Positions 44,890 to 55,474 of a stretch of DNA of 64,000 bases are shown here, piece by piece. The DNA comes from Agromyces sp. 3263 (GTDB lineage Bacteria > Actinomycetota > Actinomycetes > Actinomycetales > Microbacteriaceae). A program made the translations under genes and the position numbers. The stretch is from assembly GCF_031456545.1 (NCBI RefSeq), contig NZ_JAVDUV010000001.1:248001-312000 (forward strand), written 5' to 3'. Position 1 is the stretch's first letter. Each line of letters begins with the position of its first letter. Below the pieces are notes generated by a model. It worked only from the letters and a program-made list of their open reading frames with translations, was not told where the DNA came from and searched no databases.

Positions 44890-45926
44890 CCTGGTGGGAC
44901 ACCGACGACGCGGACGAGGACGAGCCCGAGTTCGACGAGTCCGACGTGCGGGTGCGGCCCAACCGTCGCGGCAGCCGGCCCCGCACGAAGACCCGCCCCG
45001 AGCATGCGGACGCCGTCAAGGGCGTCGTGCTGGGCGTCGACCGGGGCCGCTACGCCGTCCTCATCGACGAGGGCGGACCCGACGAGCGCCTGATCACCGC
45101 CGCCCGTGCGAGCGAACTCCGTCGCAAGTCCGTCGTCACCGGCGACCACGTCGACCTCGTGGGCGACACCACCGGCGAGGAGGGCACGCTCGCGCGCATC
45201 GTCCGGATCGGCGAGCGCTCCACGCTGCTCCGGCGGAGTGCCGACGACACCGATGAGGTCGAGCGGATCATCGTCGCCAACGCCGACCAGATGCTCATCG
45301 TCGTGGCCGCGGCCAATCCCGAGCCGCGCATCCGCCTCGTCGACCGCTACCTCGTGGCCGCGTTCGACGCCGGCATCCAGCCGCTGCTCGTGATCACCAA
45401 GACCGACCTCGCCGATCCCTCCGAGTTCCTCGAGAACTTCGCCGGGCTCGACCTCCCCGTCTTCCGTTCGAGCACCGACCGGATGCCGCTCGACGAGATC
45501 ACCCGCGCACTGGTGGGCCATCGCACCGTCTTCGTCGGTCACTCGGGCGTGGGCAAATCGACCCTCGTGAACGCGTTGGTTCCGAGCGCCCACCGCGCGA
45601 TCGGTCGGGTGAACGAGGTCACCGGACGCGGACGCCACACGTCGTCGTCGACCGTGTCGCTGCGCATCGAGGGCGACGAGGGCACCGGGTGGGCGATCGA
45701 CACCCCCGGCGTACGCTCCTTCGGCCTCGGGCACGTGAACCCCGCCAACATCCTCGGCGCCTTCACCGATCTCGCGCGGATCGCCGAGGACTGCCCCCGC
45801 GGATGCACGCACCTGCCCGACGCACCCGACTGCGCCATCAACGAGGCCGTCGAGGCGGGCGAGCTCGGCGAGACGGGCCGGGCACGGGTCGACTCCCTGC
45901 AGCGGCTGCTCACGACTTTCGCCTGA
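44886..45926 (+). CDS. rsgA: Ribosome small-subunit-dependent GTPase A
   Basis: 346 residues. An acidic N-terminus and an OB-fold precede the circularly permuted GTPase (order G4 TKTD, then G1 GHSGVGKST, G3 DTPG), and a C-terminal zinc motif CxxxCxHx5C (CPRGCTHLPDAPDC). It acts late in 30S maturation. ATG overlaps the aroA stop. It is the second gene of the aroA unit. Confidence 0.94.
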   Translation: MTWWDTDDADEDEPEFDESDVRVRPNRRGSRPRTKTRPEHADAVKGVVLGVDRGRYAVLIDEGGPDERLITAARASELRRKSVVTGDHVDLVGDTTGEEGTLARIVRIGERSTLLRRSADDTDEVERIIVANADQMLIVVAAANPEPRIRLVDRYLVAAFDAGIQPLLVITKTDLADPSEFLENFAGLDLPVFRSSTDRMPLDEITRALVGHRTVFVGHSGVGKSTLVNALVPSAHRAIGRVNEVTGRGRHTSSSTVSLRIEGDEGTGWAIDTPGVRSFGLGHVNPANILGAFTDLARIAEDCPRGCTHLPDAPDCAINEAVEAGELGETGRARVDSLQRLLTTFA

Positions 45927-45960
45927 GCGTCGCGCCGGCCGACGTGCCTACGATGGACGG

Positions 45961-46437
45961 ATGACCGACGCACGTCTCGCCCCCGGCGACCTCGCCCCAG
46001 ACTTCACCCTCGACGACCAGGACGGCACGCCCGTGACGCTCTCGTCGCTGCGCGGCTCCCGGGTGCTCCTGTACTTCTACCCCGAGGCCATGACGCCCGG
46101 CTGCACCACCGAGGCCTGCGACTTCCGCGACAACCTCAACTCGTTCAAGGGCGCCGGCGTGCGGGTGGTCGGCGTCTCCAAGGATGACGTCGCGAAGCTC
46201 AAGCGGTTCGCCGAACGGGACGGGCTGAACTACACCCTGCTCTCCGACGAGGATCTCGCGGTGCAGCAGGCCTACGGAGTGTGGGGAGAGAAGCTCCTCT
46301 ACGGCAAGACCGTGGTGGGGTCCATCCGGTCCACGTTCGTGATCGGCGAGGACGGACGCATCGAGCGCGCCTGGTACAACGTCAAGGCCACCGGGCACGT
46401 CGCCCGCGTGCGTCGCGAGCTCGGCCTCGACGGCTGA
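45961..46437 (+). CDS. bcp: Thioredoxin-dependent thiol peroxidase (BCP/peroxiredoxin Q)
   Basis: 158 residues, full-length atypical 2-Cys peroxiredoxin: MTPGCTTEACDFRD has the peroxidatic C48 and the resolving C53. It reduces peroxides using thioredoxin, consistent with the adjacent SigR thiol-stress genes. TACGAT at 45949-45954 lies six bases before ATG, a leaderless signature. It is convergent with the small membrane gene. Confidence 0.94.
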   Translation: MTDARLAPGDLAPDFTLDDQDGTPVTLSSLRGSRVLLYFYPEAMTPGCTTEACDFRDNLNSFKGAGVRVVGVSKDDVAKLKRFAERDGLNYTLLSDEDLAVQQAYGVWGEKLLYGKTVVGSIRSTFVIGEDGRIERAWYNVKATGHVARVRRELGLDG

Positions 46438-46440
46438 GCG

Positions 46441-46902
46441 TCAGGCGCCGTCGGGCGCCCGATCGACGTCTCCCGGCCGCGTGTAGGCGAGTCGCACGGG
46501 CGCCCACAGCAGGAGCCCGATCACCGTGACGGCGGGCACGAGCAGCAGCCAACCGACATCCGGTCGCGCGAAGAGCCCCTGGAACGCGCCGACGGCCACC
46601 GACACCTGCAGCACCTGCCACACGATCGCGGCGGCACGCGACCAGGGCGCCCGCCGGATCGAGGCCACCGCCACCGCGGTGACCCAGATCGCGCCGATCA
46701 CCACCAGCACGATGAGCGCGACGGCCGTGGCGTACGACGACGGTTTGAGCGCCAGCACGTCGACCACGAGCCAGACCACCACGGCGACGAGCGCGGCCGC
46801 CTCCAGGAAGAGCAGTCCCGTGACGGTGACGAGCGCCGCTCGCACTCCGCCGGAGTCGGATGCCTCGTGCGGCATGTTCGGCTCGAGGCCGTCCTGATTC
46901 AC
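46441..46902 (-). CDS. Four-helix membrane protein, uncharacterised
   Basis: 153 residues from GTG at 46902. Four hydrophobic helices (about residues 20-45, 53-75, 88-108, 114-135) are linked by short loops with a basic tail, and there is no signal peptide or recognised motif. The stop is three bases from the bcp stop, and a GGCGCC-GTCG-GGCGCC hairpin (46444-46459) covers both gene ends. Common in Micrococcales as a hypothetical. Confidence 0.65.
   Translation of the reverse strand: MNQDGLEPNMPHEASDSGGVRAALVTVTGLLFLEAAALVAVVVWLVVDVLALKPSSYATAVALIVLVVIGAIWVTAVAVASIRRAPWSRAAAIVWQVLQVSVAVGAFQGLFARPDVGWLLLVPAVTVIGLLLWAPVRLAYTRPGDVDRAPDGA
46444..46459. terminator. Short hairpin at convergent bcp and membrane-protein ends
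   Basis: Two 6-bp GGCGCC arms (46444-46449 with 46454-46459) and a four-base loop, seven bases after the bcp stop. It also lies within the last codons of the opposite gene. Confidence 0.4.
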
Positions 46903-47104
46903 AGCGTTATCCCAAACACGGCTATTGATTCGATCTCTCCGCTATGCGACCATTTATGAGGCCGAATTGATGCTCACAGGGACGTGAGCCGATCAGTCAT
47001 GATCCTACTTCCCGATATTCGGCTTTCCCCCTGCAGCACAAAGCCGAACACGGCTGGCGCAATCGTGCGCGTCTGCGATCGAAGTACACGCAAGGAGCAT
47101 CTCC
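46903..47104. promoter_or_regulatory. whiB1 upstream region with two inverted repeats
   Basis: This 202-base gap is unusually A/T-rich for the window. It holds GCTCAC-N6-GTGAGC (46972-46989) and a longer repeat of TTCGGCTTT with AAAGCCGAA (47018-47026 and 47040-47048, 13-base loop). Either could be a regulator site or a leader hairpin; AAGGAGCATC precedes the whiB1 start. I cannot assign a -35/-10 pair with confidence. Confidence 0.5.
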
Positions 47105-47353
47105 ATGGATTGGCGCGACAAGGCCGCCTGCCTCACCGCAGACCCGGAACTCTTCTTCCCGGTCGGCAACACCGGTCCCGCCGTCGACCAGATCGAGAAG
47201 GCGAAGGCCGTCTGCGGCCGCTGCACCGTCACCGAGATCTGCCTGCAGTACGCCCTCGAGACCGGCCAGGACTCGGGTGTCTGGGGCGGCCTCAGCGAAG
47301 ACGAGCGCCGCGCCCTGAAGCGCCGCGCCGCCCGCGCCCGCCGCGCCTCCTGA
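47105..47353 (+). CDS. whiB1: WhiB1 family transcriptional regulator, [4Fe-4S] cluster
   Basis: 82 residues. Four cluster ligands C9, C37, C40 and C46, the GVWGG turn at ~58-62 and the basic C-terminus (KRRAARARR) for DNA. The N-terminal MDWRDKAACL and ELFFPVGNTGPA closely match mycobacterial WhiB1, a nitric-oxide-sensing essential regulator that binds the primary sigma factor. AAGGAG precedes ATG. Convergent with pdtaS, as in M. tuberculosis (Rv3219/Rv3220c). Confidence 0.96.
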   Translation: MDWRDKAACLTADPELFFPVGNTGPAVDQIEKAKAVCGRCTVTEICLQYALETGQDSGVWGGLSEDERRALKRRAARARRAS

Positions 47354-47358
47354 GGGCA

Positions 47359-47377
47359 GCGCGCCACCGGGGCGCGC
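47359..47377. terminator. Terminator between convergent whiB1 and pdtaS
   Basis: GCGCGCC (47359-47365), loop ACCGG, GGCGCGC (47371-47377); five bases after the whiB1 stop, 26 bases before the pdtaS end. Confidence 0.6.
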
Positions 47378-47402
47378 CGTCGCCGCCCAGCCGGGTCGAC
47401 CG

Positions 47403-48896
47403 CTATGCCGGCGTGATCCAGCGCAACGGCACGTCGATCGTGACCTCGGTGCCGCGACCCATCACCGTGTGCCAGTCGATGGTCCCGCCGAGCTCGCCCT
47501 GGATGAGGGTGCGCACGATCTGGGTACCGAGACCCTCGCCGACCTTCCCCTCGGGGAGTCCCGAGCCCGTGTCGCGCACCTGGACGGTGAGCGTCGTCGG
47601 CGATCGGTCGGCGGTGATCTCGACGTCGCCCTCCTGACCGGCGAGTCCGTGCTCCACGGCGTTCGTGACCAGCTCCGTGAGGGCCAGCGCGAGCGGCGTG
47701 GCGTACTCGCTCGGCAGCACGCCGAACGACCCCGAGCGCTTGGGGTGGGCCGTCGTGTTGTGTGCGGAGGCGACCTCGGCGACGAGCAGCAGCGCACGGT
47801 CGAACACCTCGTCGAAGTTCACGTTCTGCGTGAGGCCCTCGGAGAGGGTGTCGTGCACGACCGCGATCGCCCCCACTCGACGCATCGCCTGCGTCAGCGC
47901 GTCGCGCGCCTCGTCCGAGTGCGTGCGACGAGCCTGGATGCGCAGCAGCGACGCGACGGTCTGCAGGTTGTTCTTGACCCGGTGGTGGATCTCACGGATG
48001 GTCGCGTCCTTGGTGATGAGCTCCTGCTCCTGGTGGCGCAGCTCGGTCACGTCGCGGCTCAGCACGATCGCGCCGATGCGCTCGCCCCGATGCCGGATCG
48101 GGATGGCCCGCAGCGACACGGTCACGCCCCGGGACTCCACGTCGGTGCGCCACGGCGCCCGGCCCGTGACCACCAGCGGAAGGGACTCGTCGACCACGAG
48201 CTTGCCGCTCAGCAGGCGCGTCGTGACCTCGGCGAGCGACTCGCCCTCGAGCTCGTCCTCGAAGCCCATGCGGTTGAAGGCCGACAGTGCATTGGGACTC
48301 GCGAAGGTGGTCACGCCATCGAGGTCGAGGCGGATGAGTCCGTCCGACGCCCGGGGAGCACCGCGACGTGGCCCCGTCGGGGCACCGAGGTCGGGGAAGT
48401 CGCCTGACGCGATCATCTGGAAGAGCTCCTCGGCGCACTCGTTGAACGTGAGTTCCTGCCGGCTGGCCGCCCGCGTGGCTCCGAGGTTCGTGTGTCGCGT
48501 GATCACCGCGACCGGCTCGGGCGCGAGGTGGGTGCCGGTTGCCGAGAGCCGCCGCATCACCGGGACGGCACGCACCCGCGTGGGCATCTCCTCGTACCAG
48601 TCGGGCGCGGAGGAATCGGTGATCCGTCCCGACTCGAACGCGCCCGTGACGAGCTCTCGCCACTGCGGCTTGATCTGCTGGCCGACGAAGTCGCGGTAGA
48701 AGAGTGTCGCGGCGCTCGATGGGCGGGCGTGGGCCACCGCGACGAAGTCGTCGTCGCCCGATGGCACCCAGAGCACGATGTCGGCGAAGGCGAGGTCGGC
48801 GAGCAGCTGGAGGTCGCCGACGAGCATGTGCAGCCAGTCGACATCGGCCTGACTGCTGCGGCCCTGGGCGAGGACGAGTTCACTGAGGGTCGACAC
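47403..48896 (-). CDS. pdtaS: Sensor histidine kinase PdtaS
   Basis: 497 residues, soluble. An N-terminal GAF-like domain (to ~150), a PAS domain (~195-285), then a HisKA_2 domain (EIHHRVKNNLQTVASLL, His near 302) and an HATPase (LTELVTNAVEHG; DTGSGLP; EGLGTQIV). In mycobacteria PdtaS phosphorylates the ANTAR regulator PdtaR, and in some it senses copper and nitric oxide. The partner PdtaR is not in this window. The start is GTG at 48896, with TACGCT six bases ahead (48903-48908), so leaderless. Confidence 0.93.
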   Translation of the reverse strand: MSTLSELVLAQGRSSQADVDWLHMLVGDLQLLADLAFADIVLWVPSGDDDFVAVAHARPSSAATLFYRDFVGQQIKPQWRELVTGAFESGRITDSSAPDWYEEMPTRVRAVPVMRRLSATGTHLAPEPVAVITRHTNLGATRAASRQELTFNECAEELFQMIASGDFPDLGAPTGPRRGAPRASDGLIRLDLDGVTTFASPNALSAFNRMGFEDELEGESLAEVTTRLLSGKLVVDESLPLVVTGRAPWRTDVESRGVTVSLRAIPIRHRGERIGAIVLSRDVTELRHQEQELITKDATIREIHHRVKNNLQTVASLLRIQARRTHSDEARDALTQAMRRVGAIAVVHDTLSEGLTQNVNFDEVFDRALLLVAEVASAHNTTAHPKRSGSFGVLPSEYATPLALALTELVTNAVEHGLAGQEGDVEITADRSPTTLTVQVRDTGSGLPEGKVGEGLGTQIVRTLIQGELGGTIDWHTVMGRGTEVTIDVPLRWITPA

Positions 48897-48934
48897 AGAC
48901 CCAGCGTAGTGGGCGGTCCCGGGTGCCGCCGCGA

Positions 48935-48973
48935 GACGTCAGCCGGCTGCGGCCCGACGTCAGCCGGCTGCGG
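48935..48973. repeat. 18-bp direct duplication at the end of the CpaE-like gene
   Basis: GACGTCAGCCGGCTGCGG occurs at 48935-48952 and 48956-48973, 21 bases apart. It spans the end of the CpaE-like gene (stop at 48960-48962) and the intergenic region. It looks like a recent tandem duplication. Confidence 0.8.
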
Positions 48974-50210
48974 TACGACGCATCGGAGCCAGCGCGAAGC
49001 CGCGCCGCCGGAGGGGCTCGGGCACGGGGAGGACGTGATCGAGCACGTACTCCCGCAGCGCGGCGCGCAACGGGCTGCGCGGCGCGGCATCGCGCAGCGT
49101 GCGCGCCGTGAGGATGGCGGCATCCGTCGAACGGCCGTCGTGCGGAAGCAGCGTCGCCTCCGTGATACCGGCGAACCGCCGGAGCGTCTGGCGCACCTGG
49201 GCGTGCGCGTCGATGCCGAGCGCCGCCGCCCGCACGCGGTTCACGACGACGTCGACCCGGTCGGCGTCGACGAGCTCGACGAGCTCGCCGTGGCCGCGCA
49301 GCAGCCTCGACAGCCCGACCGGATCGGCGAGCCCGACCGCGATCACCCGGTCGGCGGCAGCCAGGCATGCGAAGGTGGCGGCATTGCGGCGCGGCGCGAA
49401 CTGATCGCTCGTGAGCTCCTCGTCGCGCTCGAGGCTGAATCCGGTGTCGATGACGACGTATTCGACCTGCCCGGCAATCGCCTGGAGCGCCGCCGTCACG
49501 CGATCGTGTGCGAGCTCGGGCCAGCGACTCGGCCCCACGAGGCCGGTGAACACGTCGAACGAGGCACGTGGCGCCGAGTACCGCTGCACGATGCGCTCGA
49601 GCTCTGCGCGGTCGAGCGCGTCCCCGCCCGCCAGGCGGCACGCCGAGGCGAACCCCGGCGCCTCGTCGAGCAGGCCCAGCGACGGTGCGACGGCGCCGCC
49701 GTAGGGATCGGCGTCGACGAGTGCGACCGTGTGGCCTGCGGCGGCGATCTCGGCGGCCGCATTCACGGCGAGCGTGGTTCGACCCGGCGCGCCTGCGGGA
49801 CCCCAGACGGCGATGAGCTCCGCCGATCGCCGGGCGGAGCCGCTTGCCGCCTCGCCGACGCGCGACGGCACGGGGACCCCGCCTCGGACGAGAAGCTCGA
49901 TCTCACTCCAGGTCGCCGACCGATCGACCACCTCGTGCAAGCCGAGCTGCGTGGCATTCGATCGCTCGCCGTCGCCGCTGGCAAGTGCGATGACGCGGAT
50001 GCCCCGCTCGTCGCACGCATCGAGCAGCTCTGCGCTGAGCGTGACCCGGCCGGCGCCGACGAGCACCACGTCGGGCGCCAGCACGTCGAGGCTGTCGACT
50101 ACGTCTCGCCACCCGACGAGCCGGGCCACGACGGTGTGGCCGTGCTCCACCACGTCGGCGAGGAGGCGGTCTTCGGTCGCCGGGTCGAGCGCGAGCGCCA
50201 GCCGGGTCAT
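48960..50210 (-). CDS. CpaE/TadZ-like ATPase-family protein with degenerate Walker A
   Basis: 416 residues. An N-terminal receiver-like region (to ~120) is followed by a ParA/MinD-like domain. The deviant Walker A is GPAGAPGRTT, near residues 137-148: both the signature lysine and the P-loop lysine are replaced, the latter by Arg. VALVDADPYGGAVAPSLG and VEYVVIDTGFSLE give the Walker A' and Walker B regions. This resembles the atypical TadZ/CpaE localisation proteins of type IV Tad pili and is likely weak or inactive in ATP hydrolysis. ATG overlaps the CpaB-like gene (ATGA). No TadA, TadB/C or pilin gene is nearby. Confidence 0.75.
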   Translation of the reverse strand: MTRLALALDPATEDRLLADVVEHGHTVVARLVGWRDVVDSLDVLAPDVVLVGAGRVTLSAELLDACDERGIRVIALASGDGERSNATQLGLHEVVDRSATWSEIELLVRGGVPVPSRVGEAASGSARRSAELIAVWGPAGAPGRTTLAVNAAAEIAAAGHTVALVDADPYGGAVAPSLGLLDEAPGFASACRLAGGDALDRAELERIVQRYSAPRASFDVFTGLVGPSRWPELAHDRVTAALQAIAGQVEYVVIDTGFSLERDEELTSDQFAPRRNAATFACLAAADRVIAVGLADPVGLSRLLRGHGELVELVDADRVDVVVNRVRAAALGIDAHAQVRQTLRRFAGITEATLLPHDGRSTDAAILTARTLRDAAPRSPLRAALREYVLDHVLPVPEPLRRRGFALAPMRRTAAG

Positions 50211-50839
50211 CGGGGCTCGCTCACCCGCGCCGGCACGAGGTCGATCGCGTCCTCGGCGGCGAGCGCCTCGAGCAGCGCCGCGACCTTCTCCCGCGGGATC
50301 ACGAGCTCGACCGAGGCGGCACCGGAATCCACCATGCCGCCGGCCTCCTGGATGCCGGCGACCTCGGCGCCCGCGACGAGCACGGCCGGGGGTTCGTACG
50401 CGCCGCGTTCGATCTCGTGTGCCGACCAGACATCGACGGTGGAACCGACGCGGAGCTCGCTCGGGAGCGTACCGCGACTCGGGACCACGACCGTCGCGAG
50501 ACCGGTGCGGTCGACCTCGTCGACGGCGGAACGCGGCACCAGCTCTCCGGCTTCGATGGTGCGAATGGCCACGAGCCCGCCGTCGCCGAGCGCGTCGGGC
50601 GCGAGGTACCGGTCGGCCGTCGAACCGAGCCGTACCGATTCGACGACGAGGTCGTCGGCGTCGAGACGCGTGCCCGCCGTGACCGTGTCGCGAACGGAGT
50701 AGACCTCGATGGCGTCGTCGAGGCCGTTCACGAGTGCCCAGACGCCGGTCGTCGAGGCCGCGACGAGCACGATCCCGATGACGAGGCGCGGGTCGAGGCG
50801 GAGGGCGCCGCGCTCCGAGCGGGCGGGTCGACGAGCCAT
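50207..50839 (-). CDS. SAF-domain (CpaB/RcpC-like) membrane protein
   Basis: 210 residues. A basic N-terminus and one membrane helix (residues ~20-40) precede an SAF domain (TAGTRLDADDLVVESVRLG; GGLVAIRTIEAGELVPRSAV) and an RcpC-like tail. CpaB/RcpC helps assemble Flp pili in the periplasm. The AAGGA site sets the start. It is coupled to the CpaE-like gene by ATGA; together they look like a stripped Tad module. Confidence 0.8.
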   Translation of the reverse strand: MARRPARSERGALRLDPRLVIGIVLVAASTTGVWALVNGLDDAIEVYSVRDTVTAGTRLDADDLVVESVRLGSTADRYLAPDALGDGGLVAIRTIEAGELVPRSAVDEVDRTGLATVVVPSRGTLPSELRVGSTVDVWSAHEIERGAYEPPAVLVAGAEVAGIQEAGGMVDSGAASVELVIPREKVAALLEALAAEDAIDLVPARVSEPR

Positions 50840-50924
50840 CGGCGTCCTTCCAGAGATGGGTGCAGAGCGGTCGGCGCGAACGCCGGCATCCATCGTCACC
50901 CGAAGCCGGGAGGACGCTGCGAAG

Positions 50925-50933
50925 TTATCCACA
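50925..50933 (+). other. Perfect DnaA-box sequence (TTATCCACA), isolated
   Basis: Matches the consensus DnaA box exactly. It lies in the 133-base gap between the CpaB-like and HTH genes. No second box or A/T-rich unwinding region is nearby, so this is not an origin; a regulatory DnaA site is possible. Confidence 0.3.
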
Positions 50934-50972
50934 CCTGCCCACCGCATCCGACGACAGGTCGATACTGGTCTC

Positions 50973-51266
50973 ATGACCACACCCGGTTCAGGCGACGAGA
51001 TCGGCCGCTTCCTGACGGTCGCCGACGCGGCTGAGCTGCTGGCGGTCGATGTCGCGACGGTCGACGAGCTCATCCGCTCGGGCGAGTTGCCGGCCATCCG
51101 GGTCGGCACGTCGGGGCCATGGCGGGTCGAGCGCACGCAACTCGAGCTGTGGATCGACGACCAATACGAGGCGACGCGCAGGCACTCCCTCTGGAACCAG
51201 GGCGAGTTCGCGAACGTGACCGAGCTCTCGGGCGCGCGGACCGCCCGCCTCCGCCCCGTCGACTGA
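50973..51266 (+). CDS. Helix-turn-helix protein (BldC/excisionase-like, MerR-type)
   Basis: 97 residues. A single winged-helix DNA-binding domain (FLTVADAAELLAVDVATVDELIRSGELPAIRVG then WRVERTQLELWID), like the BldC/AlpA/excisionase group. A short acidic/Arg tail follows. The ATG at 50973 is preceded by GATACTGG. It is divergent from the CpaB/CpaE-like genes and is the obvious candidate regulator for them; actinobacterial BldC-type proteins bind direct repeats as head-to-tail arrays. Confidence 0.8.
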   Translation: MTTPGSGDEIGRFLTVADAAELLAVDVATVDELIRSGELPAIRVGTSGPWRVERTQLELWIDDQYEATRRHSLWNQGEFANVTELSGARTARLRPVD

Positions 51267-51278
51267 ACCCGGGCGTAG

Positions 51279-51878
51279 TCAGCCGAACGACACGAGGACG
51301 ATCCGCTCGAACGGCACGATGCGGATGCCGTGCACCTCCCGCTCGCGCCGCACGGTGCCCGGCTCGTGGACGGCCAAGTCGAGATGGTCTCGGGCCACGC
51401 GGTCGAGCGTGCCGTGCACCCTGCCGTCGTCCGTGGTGAGCTGCACGGCGAGGCGCCTGCGGCACAGGTCACGGAGGACGAACGGGAGCCCGATGCGCTC
51501 GGCGAGCCGCGCGGCCGACTCGGGGACGGGCCGGAGGCTCGGCTCGATCTGCGTGCGACCAGGCAGGACGGCGGCGATCGCGCCGAGCGGCACGATGCAC
51601 TGCCGCGCGGCGGGCGCGGGCCCGTGCAGGGCCGCGCTCATCCAGTCCCGGCCGAACGCGAGCGGTCGGAGGTCGTGCACCTCGCCCCCGCGCAGTTCCA
51701 CCCGGATGACTGCGGAGGGGTCGTCTCCGACCTCCTTGGCCATCGCGATGAGTCGATCGCGGAGGGTCAGCCGCCCCAGGCGCAGCCGTTCCTCCTCGAG
51801 TGCGAGGGCCCGCTCCTCCTCCCGCTGCTCATGGTCGAGCTGCGACTCGAGGTCGTCGAACAGCAGGTCCCATCGCAT
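51279..51878 (-). CDS. Hypothetical protein conserved in Micrococcales
   Basis: 199 residues, soluble, no membrane helix. The N-terminal ~45 residues are highly charged and helical (LESQLDHEQREEERALALEEERL) and the rest is beta-rich with several Arg/His and a repeated short motif (VELRGGEVHDL; VHGTLDRVARDHLDLAV). The second half resembles an SH3/Sm-like strand pattern. The ATG at 51878 is six bases from TAACGT (51885-51890), so leaderless. It may belong with the HTH and Tad-like genes. No family name recognised. Confidence 0.7.
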   Translation of the reverse strand: MRWDLLFDDLESQLDHEQREEERALALEEERLRLGRLTLRDRLIAMAKEVGDDPSAVIRVELRGGEVHDLRPLAFGRDWMSAALHGPAPAARQCIVPLGAIAAVLPGRTQIEPSLRPVPESAARLAERIGLPFVLRDLCRRRLAVQLTTDDGRVHGTLDRVARDHLDLAVHEPGTVRREREVHGIRIVPFERIVLVSFG

Positions 51879-51939
51879 GGACGCACGTTACCCTCCGCCA
51901 CACCGTGATCGGATCGTTCTCCACAGGTGCCCGAAATCC

Positions 51940-51969
51940 TTGACACGTGTCGGCGCGGATGCGTACGGT
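51940..51969 (+). promoter_or_regulatory. Sigma-A promoter for the Rv3235-family gene
   Basis: TTGACA (51940-51945), an 18-base spacer and TACGGT (51964-51969). The predicted start is near 51976, giving an ~80-base leader with the palindrome CCCCCGATCGGGGG (51992-52005) and a GGCGGC-TGAAG-GCCGCC hairpin (52017-52033). Confidence 0.6.
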
Positions 51970-52056
51970 TCAGTCGAGGATTCCCCGACGTCCCCCGATC
52001 GGGGGTGATCCAACCGGGCGGCTGAAGGCCGCCGCCATCCCCTCAATGGAGCCGAG

Positions 52057-52500
52057 ATGACCGCACGCCCTGCCGCCGGCCACGCAACGATGCGAGTCGC
52101 TGCCCCGCAGTTCCTCGATGACGACGAGTTCTTCGGTCGTCAGCCGGCACGCCGCAGTGAACTCCCCGATCCCGAACCGCTGCTGCGAAGCCTCACGCAT
52201 TGCGTCATCGAGGTGCTCGCCGGCGCCCGCGACCTCGAGCAGCTCGCCCGATGGGTGACCGACGACGTCTATCGCAACCTCTCGAAGCGCGTCGTGCTGG
52301 CCGCCCGCGCCCGACGCGTCAAGGGGCAGGCTCCTCAGCGGCCGGCATTCACCGTCGGCCACGTGCACCTGTGCGAGCCGGCAGACGGCGTGCTCGAGGC
52401 TGTGGTCATGGTGCACCAGAAGGCCAGGGCACGCGCCGTCGCCATCCGGCTCGAGGGCATGGACCAGCGCTGGCGCGCGAGCGCCATCAGCGTCCTCTGA
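52057..52500 (+). CDS. Rv3235 family protein
   Basis: 147 residues. The disordered N-terminal ~40 residues precede a conserved domain with LARWVTDDVYRNLSKRVVLAARA and VHLCEPADGVLEAVVMVH and a terminal RWRASAISVL. Actinobacterial Rv3235-like proteins regularly sit near secA, as here, but their function is unknown. A good TTGACA promoter drives it. It is convergent with secA. Confidence 0.8.
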   Translation: MTARPAAGHATMRVAAPQFLDDDEFFGRQPARRSELPDPEPLLRSLTHCVIEVLAGARDLEQLARWVTDDVYRNLSKRVVLAARARRVKGQAPQRPAFTVGHVHLCEPADGVLEAVVMVHQKARARAVAIRLEGMDQRWRASAISVL

Positions 52501-52528
52501 CGAGCCGCACGACACGCCCCGCACGACG

Positions 52529-52574
52529 AACGAGCGGGATCCCCCAGCCGATCGGCCGAGGGATCCCGCTCGTT
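52529..52574. terminator. Bidirectional terminator between the Rv3235-family gene and secA
   Basis: A 15-bp perfect stem (52529-52543 with 52560-52574); the 16-base loop contains its own GCCGATCGGC pairing. Confidence 0.85.
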
Positions 52575-52582
52575 CTCGTGCG

Positions 52583-55378
<2,796 letters not shown>

Positions 55379-55474
55379 GAATGTTCTCCTGTAGTCGTCG
55401 GGCGCCACGTCCCTTGGATGGCACGTTCTCGAGTGGAACGCCCGGGCACGCCCGATGCCGCCGTGCAGACGGCC

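Noticed and set aside
46972..46989. CRP site before whiB1
   Set aside because: The half-sites are GCTCAC...GTGAGC, the opposite order to TGTGA...TCACA.
50925..50933. Perfect DnaA box as sign of a replication origin
   Set aside because: Single box with no cluster, no A/T-rich unwinding region and no dnaA/dnaN nearby; kept only as a weak site.
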